From Bacillus sp. AFS073361 (GTDB taxonomy: Bacteria; Bacillota; Bacilli; Bacillales; Cytobacillaceae), in NCBI RefSeq assembly GCF_002567005.1, contig NZ_NUZU01000028.1:62001-126000 (forward strand): 64,000 bases of DNA, read 5' to 3'. This document shows, piece after piece, positions 7,626-16,699 of this stretch. Every line of letters begins with the position of its first letter. Within the stretch, counting starts at the first letter, position 1. A program made the translations under genes and the position numbers. The notes under the pieces were generated by a model that was not told the origin of the DNA, did not search any database, and worked only from the letters and a program-made list of their open reading frames with translations.

Positions 7626-10600
7626 ATGTTTTGGACTATTGAAAAGTTGGAAAGACGGATAGAGGAACTAGATTCCTATCGGTATAGAAATGTTCAGCCA
7701 GTGGCATCATTACAAGCTCAAGACGATGATGAGGGCAAGGTTTCGCAACGGCCACCCGAAGACGGGCCATGGAGAACAATGAATATACGGGAAAGATGGG
7801 AAGGACGCGATAAGTACATTTGGCTTAAAACACTCATCCCAATTCCTGAAAATTGGGAACAACAAAAAATTGTTGGTGTTTTTGATTTTGGAAAAACAGG
7901 CGGCGGTCATAATTCAGGGTTTGAGTCACTGCTGTATGTAAACGGGGAGCCTTATCAGGGAGTAGACATGAACCATCAAGAGGTATTTTTAGATAGAAGT
8001 CTGGCAGGGACGACCATTGAAATGTGCTTCCGGCTGTGGTCAGGGCTCGAAGGCGGAGGGAAGCCAACGCTGCAGGAACACCAGTTGAAAACGGCCTTTA
8101 TCGCCTGTCTGGATGAAAAGGTAGATGATCTGTATTACACAGCTAGGGCTGCACTAGCGACGATCGAGTATCTACAGGAAAATCAGCCTGAAAGGCAAAC
8201 CCTGCTAAAAGCCTTAGACAGGGCTTTCCTGAAGATCGATTGGTCTGTTCCTGGTTCAGAGGGCTTCTATGATTCCCTTTATCAAGCACAAACGACCTTA
8301 AATGAAGAAATCGAACGAATTCCGAAAAATTATCCTGTTACCGTAACGGCCATCGGACACACTCACATTGATGTGGCCTGGTTATGGAGGCTGAAACATA
8401 CTAGAGAAAAAGCCGCACGCTCTTTTTCTACCGTTCTTCGTTTAATGGAGCAATACCCAGATTACGTTTTTTTACAAACACAGCCTCAATTATATGATTA
8501 TATTAAAAAAGATTACCCGGAGATTTTTAAACAAATTGAAGGAAGAGTTCAAGAAGGCCGTTGGGAAACAGAAGGTGGAATGTGGCTGGAAGCAGACTGC
8601 AATCTGACATCGGGGGAATCACTTGTCCGTCAATTGTTGCTGGGTACTAAATTCTTCCGCGAAAACTATGGGAAGGAATGCGAATATTTGTGGCTTCCAG
8701 ATGTTTTTGGATATAGCTGGGCACTTCCGCAAATTTTAGTGAAATCCGGCATAAAAACCTTTATGACTACTAAAATTAGCTGGAGCCAGTTTAATAGAAT
8801 GCCGCATGACACCTTTAAATGGAGAGGGATCGATGGAACAGAAATTTTAACTCATTTTATCACTACCCCTGAGGATGACCGCTGGTTCTATACATACAAC
8901 GGACAGATTACTCCCCGTTCGGTAAAAGGGGTTTGGGAAGCGTATCGCGATAAAGCTGTGAACCAGGAGTTGCTCATTTCCTATGGCTATGGAGATGGCG
9001 GCGGCGGTGTAAATCGTGAAATGTTAGAGATGAGAAGAAAATTAGATAAGATGCCGGGCATCCCAGCTGTTAAGACAGGCAGAGCGGATGAATTTTTTAA
9101 ACGCCTGCATGAGACTGTAGACAATACTGATCAGTATGTTCACACGTGGGATGGAGAATTATATCTGGAGTATCACCGCGGAACCTATACATCTCAGGCG
9201 TATAATAAACGGATGAACCGTAAAATGGAGCTGCTTCTTCGTGAAACAGAATGGCTGAACACCTTAAATAGTGTACTTTCAGGTTCATGGTCAGCATATC
9301 CAACACAAGACTTGGAAGAAAGTTGGAAGATCGTGCTGCGCAATCAGTTCCACGACATCATTCCGGGATCATCCATTCACGAGGTTTATGAAGACAGCAA
9401 ACTGGAATATGCTGAAGCGTATGAGCTTGCGGTTAATGCCCGGAAGGAGGCTTCACAGTCTTTAGCCGTAAATCATGGCAAGCATATGTATTCGATTTAT
9501 AATTCCTCTTCGTGGAAACGAAATGATACCGTAAAAATCAACACGAACACGACTGGAGAATTAGTGTGGAAGAAAGAGACCGGAGAGGTATTGGAGGCCC
9601 AGCAAACAGCCGATGGAGAATGGCTAGTCAAAGTTGATGAAGTTCCTTCCCTCGGAAAAAGCTCCGTTTATTATGAACAGGGAATGAATGTGACAGCTTC
9701 ACCTTTCCATGTTTCTGGAAATAGTGTTACTTCCAACTATTATGAGATTTCATGGAATGATAGTGGTCAGCTGACGAGACTATATGACAGGAAAAATAAA
9801 AGGGAAGTTTTAGCTCCTAACGCACGAGGAAATGTATTCCAGGTATTTGAGGATAAACCAATGCAATTTGATGCATGGGATATCGATCTTTATTATCAAG
9901 AAAAGATGAAAGAGATCTCGACTTTGAAGGGATCGAAAGTCATTGAAAATGGTCCAATCCGATGTGTAGTTGAGTTTATATGGGCCTATTCGAACTCGGT
10001 CATCAATCAGAAAATGACTTTGTATGCGAACAATCCGCGTATCGATTTTGAAACAAAAATTGATTGGCATGATCAAAACCAACTGTTGAAGGTAGCATTC
10101 CCTGTCGAAATTCGGGCAACGGAGGCGACATACGATATTCAGTATGGAAATGTAAAGCGTCCAACGCATTGGAATACAAGCTGGGATTACGCTCGGTTTG
10201 AAACAGTCGGCCATCAGTGGGCCGATCTATCTGAAAGAGATTATGGTGTGAGCATATTGAACGATTGCAAATACGGACACGACATTAAGGATAATGTCAT
10301 GCGCCTTACCTTATTAAAATCGGCTACTTATCCGGATATAGAAGCAGACCAAGGTGAACATTTGTTTACGTATTCCTTGCTTCCCCATACTGGAAGCTGG
10401 TATGAAGGAAATACTGTACAGCATGCGTGGGAGCTCAATAATCCATTAACCTACGGAGAAGGCCAGACAGAATGTATATCACTTTTCAATGTGACTGCTC
10501 CGAATGTGATGGTTGACGCTGTTAAAAAAGCAGAAAATGGTGACCATCTCATTGTCCGGTTGCATGAATTTGCTGGTGCAAGAGGAACAGTCGAAGTAAC

Positions 10601-10736
10601 TAGTGATTTCCATATTGATTCCTGGCAGGAATGCGATTTAATGGAAAGAAGTACTTCCGAAGTACGAGGAAATGAGTCTTTTGCGTTTGAAATTAAACCA
10701 TACGAACTTAAGACATTTATCGTTAAGTTAAGATAG
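7626..10736 (+). CDS. Alpha-mannosidase, glycoside hydrolase family 38
   Basis: Large zinc-dependent hydrolase that removes alpha-linked mannose, 1036 residues, no signal peptide, so it acts on imported oligosaccharides. An N-terminal beta domain (to about residue 235) is followed by the GH38 catalytic barrel. GHTHIDVAW (about 243-251) supplies zinc-binding His and Asp, LPDVFGYS holds the likely nucleophile Asp (about 359), and NQFHDIIPGSS (about 572) supplies another zinc His. Mid and C-terminal beta-sandwich domains complete the family layout. It is the last gene of the importer operon and is preceded by GAGGAG. Linkage specificity (alpha-1,2, -1,3 or -1,6) cannot be read from the sequence. 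Confidence 0.93.
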   Translation: MFWTIEKLERRIEELDSYRYRNVQPVASLQAQDDDEGKVSQRPPEDGPWRTMNIRERWEGRDKYIWLKTLIPIPENWEQQKIVGVFDFGKTGGGHNSGFESLLYVNGEPYQGVDMNHQEVFLDRSLAGTTIEMCFRLWSGLEGGGKPTLQEHQLKTAFIACLDEKVDDLYYTARAALATIEYLQENQPERQTLLKALDRAFLKIDWSVPGSEGFYDSLYQAQTTLNEEIERIPKNYPVTVTAIGHTHIDVAWLWRLKHTREKAARSFSTVLRLMEQYPDYVFLQTQPQLYDYIKKDYPEIFKQIEGRVQEGRWETEGGMWLEADCNLTSGESLVRQLLLGTKFFRENYGKECEYLWLPDVFGYSWALPQILVKSGIKTFMTTKISWSQFNRMPHDTFKWRGIDGTEILTHFITTPEDDRWFYTYNGQITPRSVKGVWEAYRDKAVNQELLISYGYGDGGGGVNREMLEMRRKLDKMPGIPAVKTGRADEFFKRLHETVDNTDQYVHTWDGELYLEYHRGTYTSQAYNKRMNRKMELLLRETEWLNTLNSVLSGSWSAYPTQDLEESWKIVLRNQFHDIIPGSSIHEVYEDSKLEYAEAYELAVNARKEASQSLAVNHGKHMYSIYNSSSWKRNDTVKINTNTTGELVWKKETGEVLEAQQTADGEWLVKVDEVPSLGKSSVYYEQGMNVTASPFHVSGNSVTSNYYEISWNDSGQLTRLYDRKNKREVLAPNARGNVFQVFEDKPMQFDAWDIDLYYQEKMKEISTLKGSKVIENGPIRCVVEFIWAYSNSVINQKMTLYANNPRIDFETKIDWHDQNQLLKVAFPVEIRATEATYDIQYGNVKRPTHWNTSWDYARFETVGHQWADLSERDYGVSILNDCKYGHDIKDNVMRLTLLKSATYPDIEADQGEHLFTYSLLPHTGSWYEGNTVQHAWELNNPLTYGEGQTECISLFNVTAPNVMVDAVKKAENGDHLIVRLHEFAGARGTVEVTSDFHIDSWQECDLMERSTSEVRGNESFAFEIKPYELKTFIVKLR

Positions 10737-10759
10737 GATAAAAGCAGTGCCATTAATCA

Positions 10760-10791
10760 AACAGTCAACTAGTCAAAGTTAGTTGACTGTT
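10760..10791 (+). terminator. Hairpin after the GH38 operon
   Basis: Perfect 12-bp stem AACAGTCAACTA / TAGTTGACTGTT with an 8-nt loop, 24 nt after the stop codon. The following U tract is weak (GTTCTACATT), so termination may be shared with the next hairpin. Confidence 0.55.
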
Positions 10792-10845
10792 GTTCTACAT
10801 TAAAATTGAAATCGCATTAATAATACAGTATAAAGGACCATATCT

Positions 10846-10886
10846 AGAAAAGACTGAAATCAATTCAATTGATTTCAGTCTTTTCT
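10846..10886. terminator. Long bidirectional terminator overlapping the araC-type gene end
   Basis: 20-bp perfect inverted repeat AGAAAAGACTGAAATCAATT with a one-base centre, flanked by a T tract to the right. The stop codon of the minus-strand AraC gene (10877-10875) lies inside the stem, so its last codons form one arm. Confidence 0.85.
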
Positions 10887-11771
10887 CTTTTTCAAGTAAT
10901 CATTTCGATACCTGGCAGGTGAAGAGTTCATCATCGTAGTAAATACGCGTGTAAAGTAATGCACGGATCCAAAGCCGGTAACATCAGCGATTTCTTTAAT
11001 TGGAGTGCTTGTCATTTCAAGCAGGCGAGCTGCTTCGCGTACCCTTTCCTTGCGAATATAATGGGAGAAACTTTCACACAATTCATTAGAAAAGAGCCTC
11101 GATAAATGACGACTAGAAATGTGAAGATAGTCGGCGACATCCTCTAGCTTCAAGGATTCTGATAAATTATCGCGGATAAACAATTTTGCTTGATACAAGT
11201 GTGTAGGAGAACTATTCGAAAAGATTTTTTCAGGACTGCGGTTTCGCTGATTTGCTTCGGAAAACAAAGAGTGAAAGGACAGTATGAGTGTGTGTGCCAT
11301 ACTAGTAATTATATTGAAATCGTCGCCGCTCCCGTTTGACGTATAATCTACTAATGCCCTCCAGATTAAGGCCGTTGGAGAATCATCTGCCTCACTGATA
11401 CAAATCCTATTGGTTCTCGCCAGTTGATTAAACCTGTGACTGGCCTCATCCATTGATTTTTCATGTAAAATCTCAAATGCGACAAATACAAGAAACAGTC
11501 CTGTTTCACTTAGAATTTGATGATGAATGTTCGGACGAGATAAAAATAATGTCCCTTTCTTTAACCGAAATTGGTCATCCAAGTCTTTATAAAGTCCTTC
11601 TCCACTTAGTACATAACACACTTCATAAAAGGAATGCCTATGTACGGGATTGTTGAAATGCTTTGGGTTCACCCCCCAGTAATTCACCTTAAAGGCAATT
11701 TCTTCTCCAAGCGGCCCCAGGGCATATTGATTTAAACTTCCTTCACTGTGTTTACATGATTGAACGATCAA
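10875..11771 (-). CDS. AraC-family transcriptional regulator with cupin sensor
   Basis: Regulator with an N-terminal cupin-like sugar-sensing domain (HRHSFYEVCYVLSGEGLY; about residues 35-110) and a C-terminal pair of AraC helix-turn-helix motifs (LKLEDVADYLHISSRHLSRLF and PIKEIADVTGFGSVHYFTRVF, both near the end). The frame is open further upstream. A GGAGGG site best fits the TTG at 11771; an ATG at 11777 is too close to it and a TTG at 11801 has no site. The gene is convergent with the alpha-mannosidase operon and divergent from the PhyH gene, which is its most likely target. Ligand unknown. Confidence 0.85.
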   Translation of the reverse strand: MIVQSCKHSEGSLNQYALGPLGEEIAFKVNYWGVNPKHFNNPVHRHSFYEVCYVLSGEGLYKDLDDQFRLKKGTLFLSRPNIHHQILSETGLFLVFVAFEILHEKSMDEASHRFNQLARTNRICISEADDSPTALIWRALVDYTSNGSGDDFNIITSMAHTLILSFHSLFSEANQRNRSPEKIFSNSSPTHLYQAKLFIRDNLSESLKLEDVADYLHISSRHLSRLFSNELCESFSHYIRKERVREAARLLEMTSTPIKEIADVTGFGSVHYFTRVFTTMMNSSPARYRNDYLKKRKD

Positions 11772-11889
11772 AAACATCCCTCCGATGTCTTCAAAAGACA
11801 AAAAAACAGCCTATTTGGATAAAGACAGAAACCCATTATTTTCTTAAAATTATAACAATTATATGATCAACCTTAAAGGAGGAAAAAGA

Positions 11890-12672
11890 ATGATTACTTT
11901 AAAGGAAGCTGAATTTTACCAAGAAAATGGATACTTGCTTGTTAAAGGAGTTTTTTCAAAAGAGGAAGTAGAGAGAATGAAAACCGCAGTAGAACGGATT
12001 ATTCAACGTGCAGCCAATACAAAACATGATCGAAATCATGCATGGCAAGGGGAGTACATCCCAGCGAACGAGTTAAAAAAACTGGTGTTAAAAGGATTTC
12101 ATGATGTTCATTATCATGATGCAGCCTTTTCTAGAGCGGTAATCCATCCCAATATGGTGTCTATTTTGCAAAAGCTGATCGGACCGAATGTGCAGTTACA
12201 TCACTCCAAAATGCTGGTTAAGCCACCTGAAAAGGGAGCAGCTTTTCCCATGCATCAGGATCATCCTTATTTTCCTCACGAAAGTCATACTATGTTGGCT
12301 GCTAGTGTTCATCTTGATGATGCAGACTTGGAAAACGGATGCCTGAGGGTCATTCCAAAATCTCATCAAGAAGGTCCCGTTTCACATGTAGGCCGTCACT
12401 ACTTAAATCATAAGGAATATCCGATTTCCATAGGGACCCCGTGCCCTGCCGAAGCAGGTGACGTTCTGTTTTTTAATTATTTAACGATCCACGGGTCGGA
12501 TAGTAATCGAAGTGACCGGCCGCGGAGAAACGTATTATTCCAATATCGGGACCCGTCCGATAAACCGACTGCCGATGTACACGTAAACTGGGGGCAAGGC
12601 TTGATGGTCTGTGGAGAAAACCCGACCTTCCGTGATTATCATGCAGATTTTGCCTCGAAAATAGTGAAATGA
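11890..12672 (+). CDS. Phytanoyl-CoA dioxygenase (PhyH) family Fe(II)/2-oxoglutarate oxygenase
   Basis: Cytosolic non-heme iron oxygenase of about 260 residues. The ATG at 11890 follows AAAGGAGG; an earlier in-frame ATG at 11863 lies before that site. The iron triad is visible as HQDHPYF (His and Asp) and the distal His in TIHGSD, with an Arg further on (RRNVLFQYRD) for 2-oxoglutarate. Such enzymes hydroxylate or oxidatively cleave small organic acids, ethers or phosphonates, and the substrate cannot be inferred here. It is divergently paired with an AraC regulator and ends at its own terminator, so it appears to be a single-gene regulated unit. Confidence 0.85.
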   Translation: MITLKEAEFYQENGYLLVKGVFSKEEVERMKTAVERIIQRAANTKHDRNHAWQGEYIPANELKKLVLKGFHDVHYHDAAFSRAVIHPNMVSILQKLIGPNVQLHHSKMLVKPPEKGAAFPMHQDHPYFPHESHTMLAASVHLDDADLENGCLRVIPKSHQEGPVSHVGRHYLNHKEYPISIGTPCPAEAGDVLFFNYLTIHGSDSNRSDRPRRNVLFQYRDPSDKPTADVHVNWGQGLMVCGENPTFRDYHADFASKIVK

Positions 12673-12700
12673 AAATATAATACAACTAGTCAGTGAAATA

Positions 12701-12736
12701 AATGAGCTGGGAGATACATTTTCCAAGCTCATTTTT
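12701..12736 (+). terminator. Rho-independent terminator after the PhyH gene
   Basis: Stem AATGAGCT / AGCTCATT with a 17-nt inner region and a run of six T. Confidence 0.75.
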
Positions 12737-12843
12737 TATGTGTAAGTATCGTTAACACATTTATGGTAATATCTTTTAAATAGACCGTTAAAAAGAGAGT
12801 GTGGAATTTGGAAAGGCTGAAATCAATAAAGTGAGGGTTATGA

Positions 12844-13791
12844 ATGATTTTTACCTATGCGATTACACAAGATAACCAGTTGATAAAAGATGTAAAGTTG
12901 GAGGAATTAAGGTCAGATCGTTTCAAATTTTATTGGGTGGATTTTGAGGAACCAACGGAAGAGGAAACAAAGTTGTTAAGTGAATTTTTCCACTTTCATC
13001 CCTTGGCGATTGAAGATTGTCTGCATTTTATCCAGCGCCCCAATATGAATTATTATGATGGAGTCCTATTCTTTGTTTTACATTCATTAAGTAAAACAAT
13101 AAGGTGCGAGGAGATAGATGTTTTTGTGGGAGAAAACTATGTCGTTTCTTTTCATAAGGAAAAGGAAGAGGCGATAGATGTGGTTAAGCAAAAATTATCC
13201 GCAAGTAATGAAATGGAAATGGCTGGCCCGTTATATATTCTTCATAGCATTATAGATGAATTAGTAGATTGCTATTTTCCGATTTTGCATCAAATTGAGG
13301 ACAAGCTCAATGAATATGAAGAGAAGGAAGCAAGCAGCAAAAAAATCATCGAAGAGGTTTATGAGATTCGCAGAGATCTGATTCGTTTGCGGAAAACGAT
13401 CATTCCGATGAGAGATTTGTTATACCGGATGATAAACTCGAAGCGGATTCAGGACACAAAGCAAATTCACCATTATTTTTCCGATATCTATGATCACTTG
13501 ATGAAGTTAACAGATATGGTTGCTTCTAATCAAGACGTTACTTCTGATATGAGGGAGAATTACATGTCCGTTCAATCCAATCGAATGAACTCCATTATGA
13601 TGACACTTACCGTGATCACCACCATTTTTATGCCACTTACATTTATTGTGGGCGTATACGGAATGAATTTTGAAAATATACCAGAGTTACATTGGAAATA
13701 CGGCTATTTTATTACGCTCGGGGTTATGGTGATAATAGTCATAGTAATGATTTTTTGGTTTTACAAAAAAGGCTGGTTATTTAAAAAGTAA
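12844..13791 (+). CDS. corA: CorA-type magnesium/divalent cation channel
   Basis: Pentameric Mg2+ (possibly Co2+/Ni2+) channel of 315 residues. A cytoplasmic alpha/beta domain is followed by a long helix (about 125-250, coiled, rich in Glu and Lys). Two C-terminal membrane helices are joined by the selectivity signature YGMNFENIPELHW, where GMN is the family motif. The C-terminus is basic (FYKKGWLFKK), as usual. It stands alone between terminators at 12701 and 13827. No Mg2+ riboswitch is recognisable in the 107 nt upstream of it. Confidence 0.93.
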   Translation: MIFTYAITQDNQLIKDVKLEELRSDRFKFYWVDFEEPTEEETKLLSEFFHFHPLAIEDCLHFIQRPNMNYYDGVLFFVLHSLSKTIRCEEIDVFVGENYVVSFHKEKEEAIDVVKQKLSASNEMEMAGPLYILHSIIDELVDCYFPILHQIEDKLNEYEEKEASSKKIIEEVYEIRRDLIRLRKTIIPMRDLLYRMINSKRIQDTKQIHHYFSDIYDHLMKLTDMVASNQDVTSDMRENYMSVQSNRMNSIMMTLTVITTIFMPLTFIVGVYGMNFENIPELHWKYGYFITLGVMVIIVIVMIFWFYKKGWLFKK

Positions 13792-13826
13792 TGCAAATAA
13801 TCTAGAAATATTATCCTTTCAAAATA

Positions 13827-13872
13827 ACAACCCCGCTATCACTAAAAAAAGTGGCAGCGGGGTTGTATTTGT
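13827..13872. terminator. Bidirectional terminator between corA and the LacI-type gene
   Basis: Perfect 11-bp stem ACAACCCCGCT / AGCGGGGTTGT around 18 nt, between two convergent genes. Confidence 0.85.
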
Positions 13873-13892
13873 TTATAAATTCACTCAGATGA

Positions 13893-14912
13893 TCATTGTT
13901 TTTTCTTAGCAGTGGACTCTCTTATGATTAACTTGGTTGGTAAAAGGATTTCCTGAAACGGTTCTTCTTTGTTTTCCATTCTCCAACAAAGTTGTTCGAC
14001 TGCCTTTTTACCGTAATAATTTAAATCGATATCCATCGTTGTAATCGTAGGGGTTGCAATTTGTGACAATTGCCCATTATCAAAGCTGCATACAGAGGCA
14101 TCTTCCGGTACTTTGAAACCTCTTTGCTGCAATATGGATGTAACTAGGAAACCTTTGCCGTCATTCACACAAAACCATGCTGAAGGCATGTCTTGAAGAC
14201 CGTTAAGAAATAAATTGATATCATGCTGATTTTCCTGTGTGTTGGTTAATATGAAATCTTCATTAGGGCTTATCCCGTATCTTTTTAAAGCTAGCAGGTA
14301 TCCTTCTAATCGTTCTTGATAGCTAGGAGAAATGTCCACATTACCTACAAACGCTATTTCACGATGCCCTAATTGAATTAAATGTTCCACAGCAGTGTAG
14401 GCTCCGAACCGATTATTGGTCAGGATCGAATCAGCTTCTAGGTGCGGTTCATGATGATCAATTAAAACAGTAGGGATCCCCGTATTTATTATCGTAGAAA
14501 TATAGTCCGTACTGATATGAGATAGGATTAAAATGCCATCGATTTCGTGATTTATTAATAAGGAAGGCAGCGTTAAATTATTTATTGCTTCGCTATCTAT
14601 CGATTCAATAAACAAATTCATCCCCCGAGCTCTAAGCTCTTTTTCAACACTTAAGTAAATTTCACCAAAAAAGCTTTTAAGTGAAAATGCATAATCAGAA
14701 GCAATTAGAGCGATGTTTTTTAGTGTCTTTTTTTCAACTTGCTTTTGATTCCTGCTATTAGAATAGGAATAACCTAATTCATCTGCAGTAGTTTGTACAA
14801 GCCTGCGGGTATCTTCACTAACTCCCGGCTTTCCAGATAACGCTTGGGAAACGGAGTTTTTCGAGATATTTAACCGATCCGCTATATCCTGCATAGTCAC
14901 TTTTTTTTCCAT
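13893..14912 (-). CDS. LacI-family transcriptional regulator of the mannoside operon
   Basis: Repressor with the classical N-terminal helix-turn-helix and hinge (TMQDIADRLNISKNSVSQALSGKPGVSE, residues about 6-33) and a periplasmic-binding-like sugar domain; 339 residues, normal for the family. GGGAG precedes the ATG. It is divergent from the long mannoside operon. A perfect palindrome with a central CG, of the type LacI proteins bind, lies 58 bp upstream of its start. The inducer is probably a mannoside or its phosphorylated product (inference). CcpA itself is also a LacI-family protein, but this one lacks operon-independent context and is better seen as a local regulator. Confidence 0.88.
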   Translation of the reverse strand: MEKKVTMQDIADRLNISKNSVSQALSGKPGVSEDTRRLVQTTADELGYSYSNSRNQKQVEKKTLKNIALIASDYAFSLKSFFGEIYLSVEKELRARGMNLFIESIDSEAINNLTLPSLLINHEIDGILILSHISTDYISTIINTGIPTVLIDHHEPHLEADSILTNNRFGAYTAVEHLIQLGHREIAFVGNVDISPSYQERLEGYLLALKRYGISPNEDFILTNTQENQHDINLFLNGLQDMPSAWFCVNDGKGFLVTSILQQRGFKVPEDASVCSFDNGQLSQIATPTITTMDIDLNYYGKKAVEQLCWRMENKEEPFQEILLPTKLIIRESTAKKKQ

Positions 14913-14970
14913 TTCTTTGATCTCCCTTAATCTATATCTTAATAATAATTTGTCATTGTTTGTAATTTTA

Positions 14971-14984
14971 TTGTAACGTTACAA
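14971..14984. promoter_or_regulatory. LacI-type operator, nested palindrome
   Basis: Perfect 14-bp palindrome TTGTAACGTTACAA with the central CG step typical of LacI operators. It is nested in a wider imperfect repeat: TTGTAATTTTA on its left and TAAAAATTACAA on its right. It lies between the divergent LacI gene and the mannoside operon. Confidence 0.75.
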
Positions 14985-15063
14985 AATAAAAATTACAATA
15001 GTTATGTAGATGACAGAAATGTAAGTTATTTATTATAAAATTTATGGTTTTAGTGATTAATTG

Positions 15064-15092
15064 TTGACTTTATTAAAGTAAGGTGCAATAAT
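15064..15092 (+). promoter_or_regulatory. Putative sigma-A promoter of the mannoside operon
   Basis: TTGACT, a 17-nt spacer ending in TGC (extended -10), and AATAAT. Transcription would start near 15099, leaving a leader of about 275 nt that contains the cre site. Confidence 0.6.
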
Positions 15093-15239
15093 TACGTCTG
15101 TAAGGTGATAAAATACATGACTAAATAGTTACTTGTTGTTTTGTAATTCTATCAATGCTTGTTGAGAAATGAGGGATTTGGGTTAATACCATAATTTTTG
15201 ACTTGGATTACAAATAGTATACTTTTTTTTGAATGCTGT

Positions 15240-15253
15240 TGATAGCGCTGTCA
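15240..15253 (+). promoter_or_regulatory. CcpA cre site
   Basis: TGATAGCGCTGTCA fits the cre pattern TGWNANCGNTNWCA at every position. It lies about 140 nt downstream of the likely transcription start, suiting a roadblock mode of catabolite repression. Confidence 0.7.
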
Positions 15254-15373
15254 GATAAGGCAGTTACGCCATCAGAAACACGTGTGATTAATTGAATAGT
15301 GTAATTATAGTTTAGGGCATTACTACTTTTATTAAAAGGTTGGATTAGATATTAGTCATTGGAGGAATATAAG

Positions 15374-16699
15374 ATGAAAATGAAAAAAGTAGCATCAATC
15401 TTATTCGCGGCTTCTCTTACAGTTTCTGGCCTTGCAGCCTGTTCTACAGGTAATAACACAGGGCAAGAAACAGGTAAAAAGGATGGAGTAACAACAATTG
15501 AATTCTGGGCTGCTCCAAACCCAACACAGCAAGTATATTGGAAGGAAGTTGCAGCAGAGTTTACAAAGGAAAATCCTAAGATCAAAGTTAATGTAAGTCC
15601 TATGAAGGAAAGCCCGACATCTGAGGCAAGTATCCAATCTGCGATTGCAGGTAAAAGCGCGCCTACCATGTCTGAAAATATCAACCGTGGGTTTGCTGCT
15701 CAATTATCTGAAAGCAAAGCGCTTGTACCATTAGATGAATTAGATGGATGGGATGAAGTAAAGAAAAACCGTAACATGGAAAATACGATGAAGGGCTGGG
15801 AGTTTGCGGACGGCCACCAATACGTATTACCAATTTACTCAAATGCGATGTTATTTGGCTGGAGATTGGATGTTTTAAAAGAGCTCGGGTTTAACGAGCC
15901 GCCAAAAACTTATAGCGAAATGTTAGATGTAGCGAAGAAATTAAAAGCAAAATATCCTGATAAATATTTATGGGCAAAAGCAGACCTTGCTGATCCAACA
16001 GCTTGGAAAAGATGGTTCGACTTCTTCATGTTGTATGATGCAGCATCAAATGGTAACAAGTTTGTTGAGGGAACAAAATTCACAGGTGATCAAAAAGCTG
16101 GTGAACAAGTACTGGGCTTAATGGATGATCTTCGTAAAGCTGATGGACTGTTAACAAGACAGTCAAAAGATCCGTTCGAAAGTGGTTTAGGAATTTTTGT
16201 CGATGTGGGTCCTTGGACTATTCCATACTGGGAAGAAAAATTCCCGGAAATGAAATTCAACGAAACCTATACATTGACACCTCCACCTGTTCCAGATGGT
16301 ACAGATACTACCAATGTAAAAACGTTTGCTGATACAAAAGGTCTAGTTGTTTACGCGTCTGCAACAAAAGAACAACAAAAAGCAGCGATGGACTTCATTA
16401 AGTGGGTGTATTCAAAACCTGAAAATGATTTGAAATGGCTTGAAAAGACAAGCTTACCACCTGCCCGTGATGATTTAACATCAAACGATGCGTTTAAAGC
16501 GTTCTTTGACAAAAATCCAGCATTACAACCATATGCAGCCGCAGTTCCAAACGGTATCCCGCCGATGGATAATTCAAAATACAATGATATTCAGACTTTA
16601 ATTGGTCAACATGCCTTCAATCCAGTGGTAAAAGGTGAGAAAAATCCGAAAACTGCCTGGAAGGACATGCAAGAAGCAATTGAGGGGGCTCTTAAATAA
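15374..16699 (+). CDS. ABC sugar transporter, lipoprotein substrate-binding protein
   Basis: Sugar-binding lipoprotein of about 441 residues. The ATG at 15374 is used because GGAGG (15361-15365) sits 8 nt before it; an upstream in-frame TTG precedes that site. Lipobox LAAC with acylated Cys23, then a CUT1-type bilobed binding fold (FWAAPNPTQQVYWKEVA, PIYSNAMLFGWRLDVLKELG, DFIKWVYSKPENDLKWLEKT). It opens the mannoside operon behind a LacI operator and a cre site. The stop overlaps the start of the first permease (TAATG). From the hydrolases downstream its ligand is probably a beta-mannoside or manno-oligosaccharide, but this is inference. Confidence 0.9.
   Translation: MKMKKVASILFAASLTVSGLAACSTGNNTGQETGKKDGVTTIEFWAAPNPTQQVYWKEVAAEFTKENPKIKVNVSPMKESPTSEASIQSAIAGKSAPTMSENINRGFAAQLSESKALVPLDELDGWDEVKKNRNMENTMKGWEFADGHQYVLPIYSNAMLFGWRLDVLKELGFNEPPKTYSEMLDVAKKLKAKYPDKYLWAKADLADPTAWKRWFDFFMLYDAASNGNKFVEGTKFTGDQKAGEQVLGLMDDLRKADGLLTRQSKDPFESGLGIFVDVGPWTIPYWEEKFPEMKFNETYTLTPPPVPDGTDTTNVKTFADTKGLVVYASATKEQQKAAMDFIKWVYSKPENDLKWLEKTSLPPARDDLTSNDAFKAFFDKNPALQPYAAAVPNGIPPMDNSKYNDIQTLIGQHAFNPVVKGEKNPKTAWKDMQEAIEGALK

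Noticed and set aside
9810..10214. Minus-strand frame of 134 codons inside the GH38 gene
   Set aside because: Shadow frame of a clear glycosidase; no ribosome site or family resemblance.
12737..12843. Mg2+ riboswitch before corA
   Set aside because: The leader is only about 100 nt and no conserved M-box helices are visible.
13893..14912. The LacI-family gene as ccpA
   Set aside because: It is divergent from a specific sugar operon with a LacI-type operator between them; local control is the better reading.
15198..15223. TTGACT...TATACT as the mannoside operon promoter
   Set aside because: The spacer is only 14 nt; the element at 15064-15092 has correct spacing and an extended -10.
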